A DNA stretch of 5,999 nucleotides from Flavobacteriaceae bacterium (GTDB lineage: Bacteria > Bacteroidota > Bacteroidia > Flavobacteriales > Flavobacteriaceae). Below the pieces are notes generated by a model that saw nothing but the letters and a program-made list of their open reading frames with translations, made no database searches and was not told the DNA's origin. Every line of letters starts with the position of its first letter. Within the stretch, counting starts at the first letter, position 1. Below are positions 5,490 through 5,999 of the stretch, piece by piece. The translations under genes were made by a program, and so were the position numbers. Location: the NCBI GenBank assembly GCA_013042825.1, contig JABDPL010000141.1:1-5999 (forward strand), in the 5' to 3' direction.

Positions 5490-5999
5490 TCAAAAATCAC
5501 AATAGCATGGCCTACGTCCAAATGTATAGGTCACGGTTATTCCGGTAAAGGTATACCAATCGTTGTTATTCAGGTTTCCAAATCGAAAGGCAGCCAATTC
5601 TTCCGATTCAGGCACGCTTCCATCCAATTCATCGGTGAACGTATATCTTGCGCCAATTTCCCCTGCAAGGACGATGTGGTCACTCACCATCATCTTGAAT
5701 CCCAGCACCATAGGAATTCCAAATGCCCAGTTCCCGGGAGATTCATCAGTCTGAACACCGTTGTTAAAATAGTAATTATCATAGTTAGTGGCCGTGATAC
5801 CCGAGTATATATAAGGCGTTGAGATTCTGCCGCCATTGTGCATATTGAACTCCAGGAAGGTAAACTCCATTCCGGCCGATAATTCTATAAAGGTGCTGTT
5901 TTTTAATGCATAGTCCCGTTCAATACGCCTAGGGTCGTCAGATTTGGAATCATCGGCTTCAAATTGACCATAGAGGGCAGAAATCCGCCAGGCATGCCT
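5490..5999 (-). CDS. DUF6089-like outer-membrane beta-barrel protein, C-terminal part
   Basis: The reading frame is open from the window edge to a TGA at 5490-5492, giving 169 residues of the C-terminal part; the start is outside the window. A Met at 5870 is internal, because the codons before it continue family-like sequence (for example NSTFIELSAG just ahead of MEFTFLEFN). The protein shows alternating hydrophobic and polar strands rich in Tyr, Phe, Gly and Asn, such as TPYIYSGITA, IVLAGEIGARYTFTD and WYTFTGITVTYTFG, as expected of a small outer-membrane barrel. Segments such as GARYTFTDELDGS, FRFGNLNNNDWY and the ending RPCYCDF resemble the flavobacterial DUF6089 family, which is commonly found just before uppS and bamA; this is from memory and not from a search. 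Two cysteines close together at the extreme C terminus (165 and 167) are unusual for a barrel. The function is unknown. A structural outer-membrane role, and being a client of the neighbouring BamA, are inferences. Confidence 0.82.
   Translation of the reverse strand, partial: RHAWRISALYGQFEADDSKSDDPRRIERDYALKNSTFIELSAGMEFTFLEFNMHNGGRISTPYIYSGITATNYDNYYFNNGVQTDESPGNWAFGIPMVLGFKMMVSDHIVLAGEIGARYTFTDELDGSVPESEELAAFRFGNLNNNDWYTFTGITVTYTFGRRPCYCDF

Noticed and set aside
5563..5754. Plus-strand frame of 63 codons
   Set aside because: It is antisense to the DUF6089-like barrel gene, with no motif and no sensible context.
1..5999. Mobile elements, CRISPR arrays, tRNA/rRNA genes, toxin or defence systems
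   Set aside because: I saw no regularly spaced repeats, terminal inverted repeats, transposase or integrase motifs, or cloverleaf-like RNA. The region is nearly filled by conserved envelope genes on one strand.

Overview
The window looks like chromosomal core sequence from a Bacteroidota bacterium, most likely a member of the Flavobacteriaceae. The evidence is the gene order, the protein variants (a five-POTRA BamA, two tandem OmpH/Skp proteins and a DUF6089-type barrel), signal peptides ending in Ala-Gln, and start codons preceded by A/T-rich sequence with no Shine-Dalgarno motif. No genus can be assigned from the sequence alone.

Every credible gene lies on the minus strand, so transcription runs from high to low coordinates. 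In that order they are: the C-terminal part of a DUF6089-like outer-membrane barrel protein (5999-5490, start outside the window); uppS, the cis-prenyltransferase that makes the undecaprenyl carrier (5487-4750); bamA, the outer-membrane protein insertase (4739-2178); a long OmpH/Skp-family periplasmic protein with a charged C-terminal tail (2001-949); a compact OmpH/Skp chaperone (906-400); a hairpin terminator (377-341); and the N-terminal part of murI, glutamate racemase (335-1, continuing past the window edge).

The first three genes are tightly packed (2 and 10 bases apart) and are probably co-transcribed. A 176-base A/T-rich gap holding two short inverted repeats separates bamA from the OmpH pair, which are 42 bases apart. 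The terminator closes this group, yet murI begins almost on its T-tract.

The genes form an envelope-building cluster. UppS supplies the lipid carrier for peptidoglycan and surface polysaccharide, and MurI supplies D-glutamate for peptidoglycan. The OmpH/Skp proteins escort unfolded outer-membrane proteins across the periplasm, BamA inserts them, and the DUF6089 barrel is a likely client.

This is mostly an ordinary conserved region. I found no mobile element, CRISPR array, RNA gene or defence system, and no evidence of an undescribed system. The points worth a second look are the non-ATG start of bamA, the repeat-bearing tail of the longer OmpH protein, the terminator/murI junction, the inverted repeats before the OmpH pair, the charged insert in the BamA barrel, and the Cys-x-Cys tail of the DUF6089 protein.
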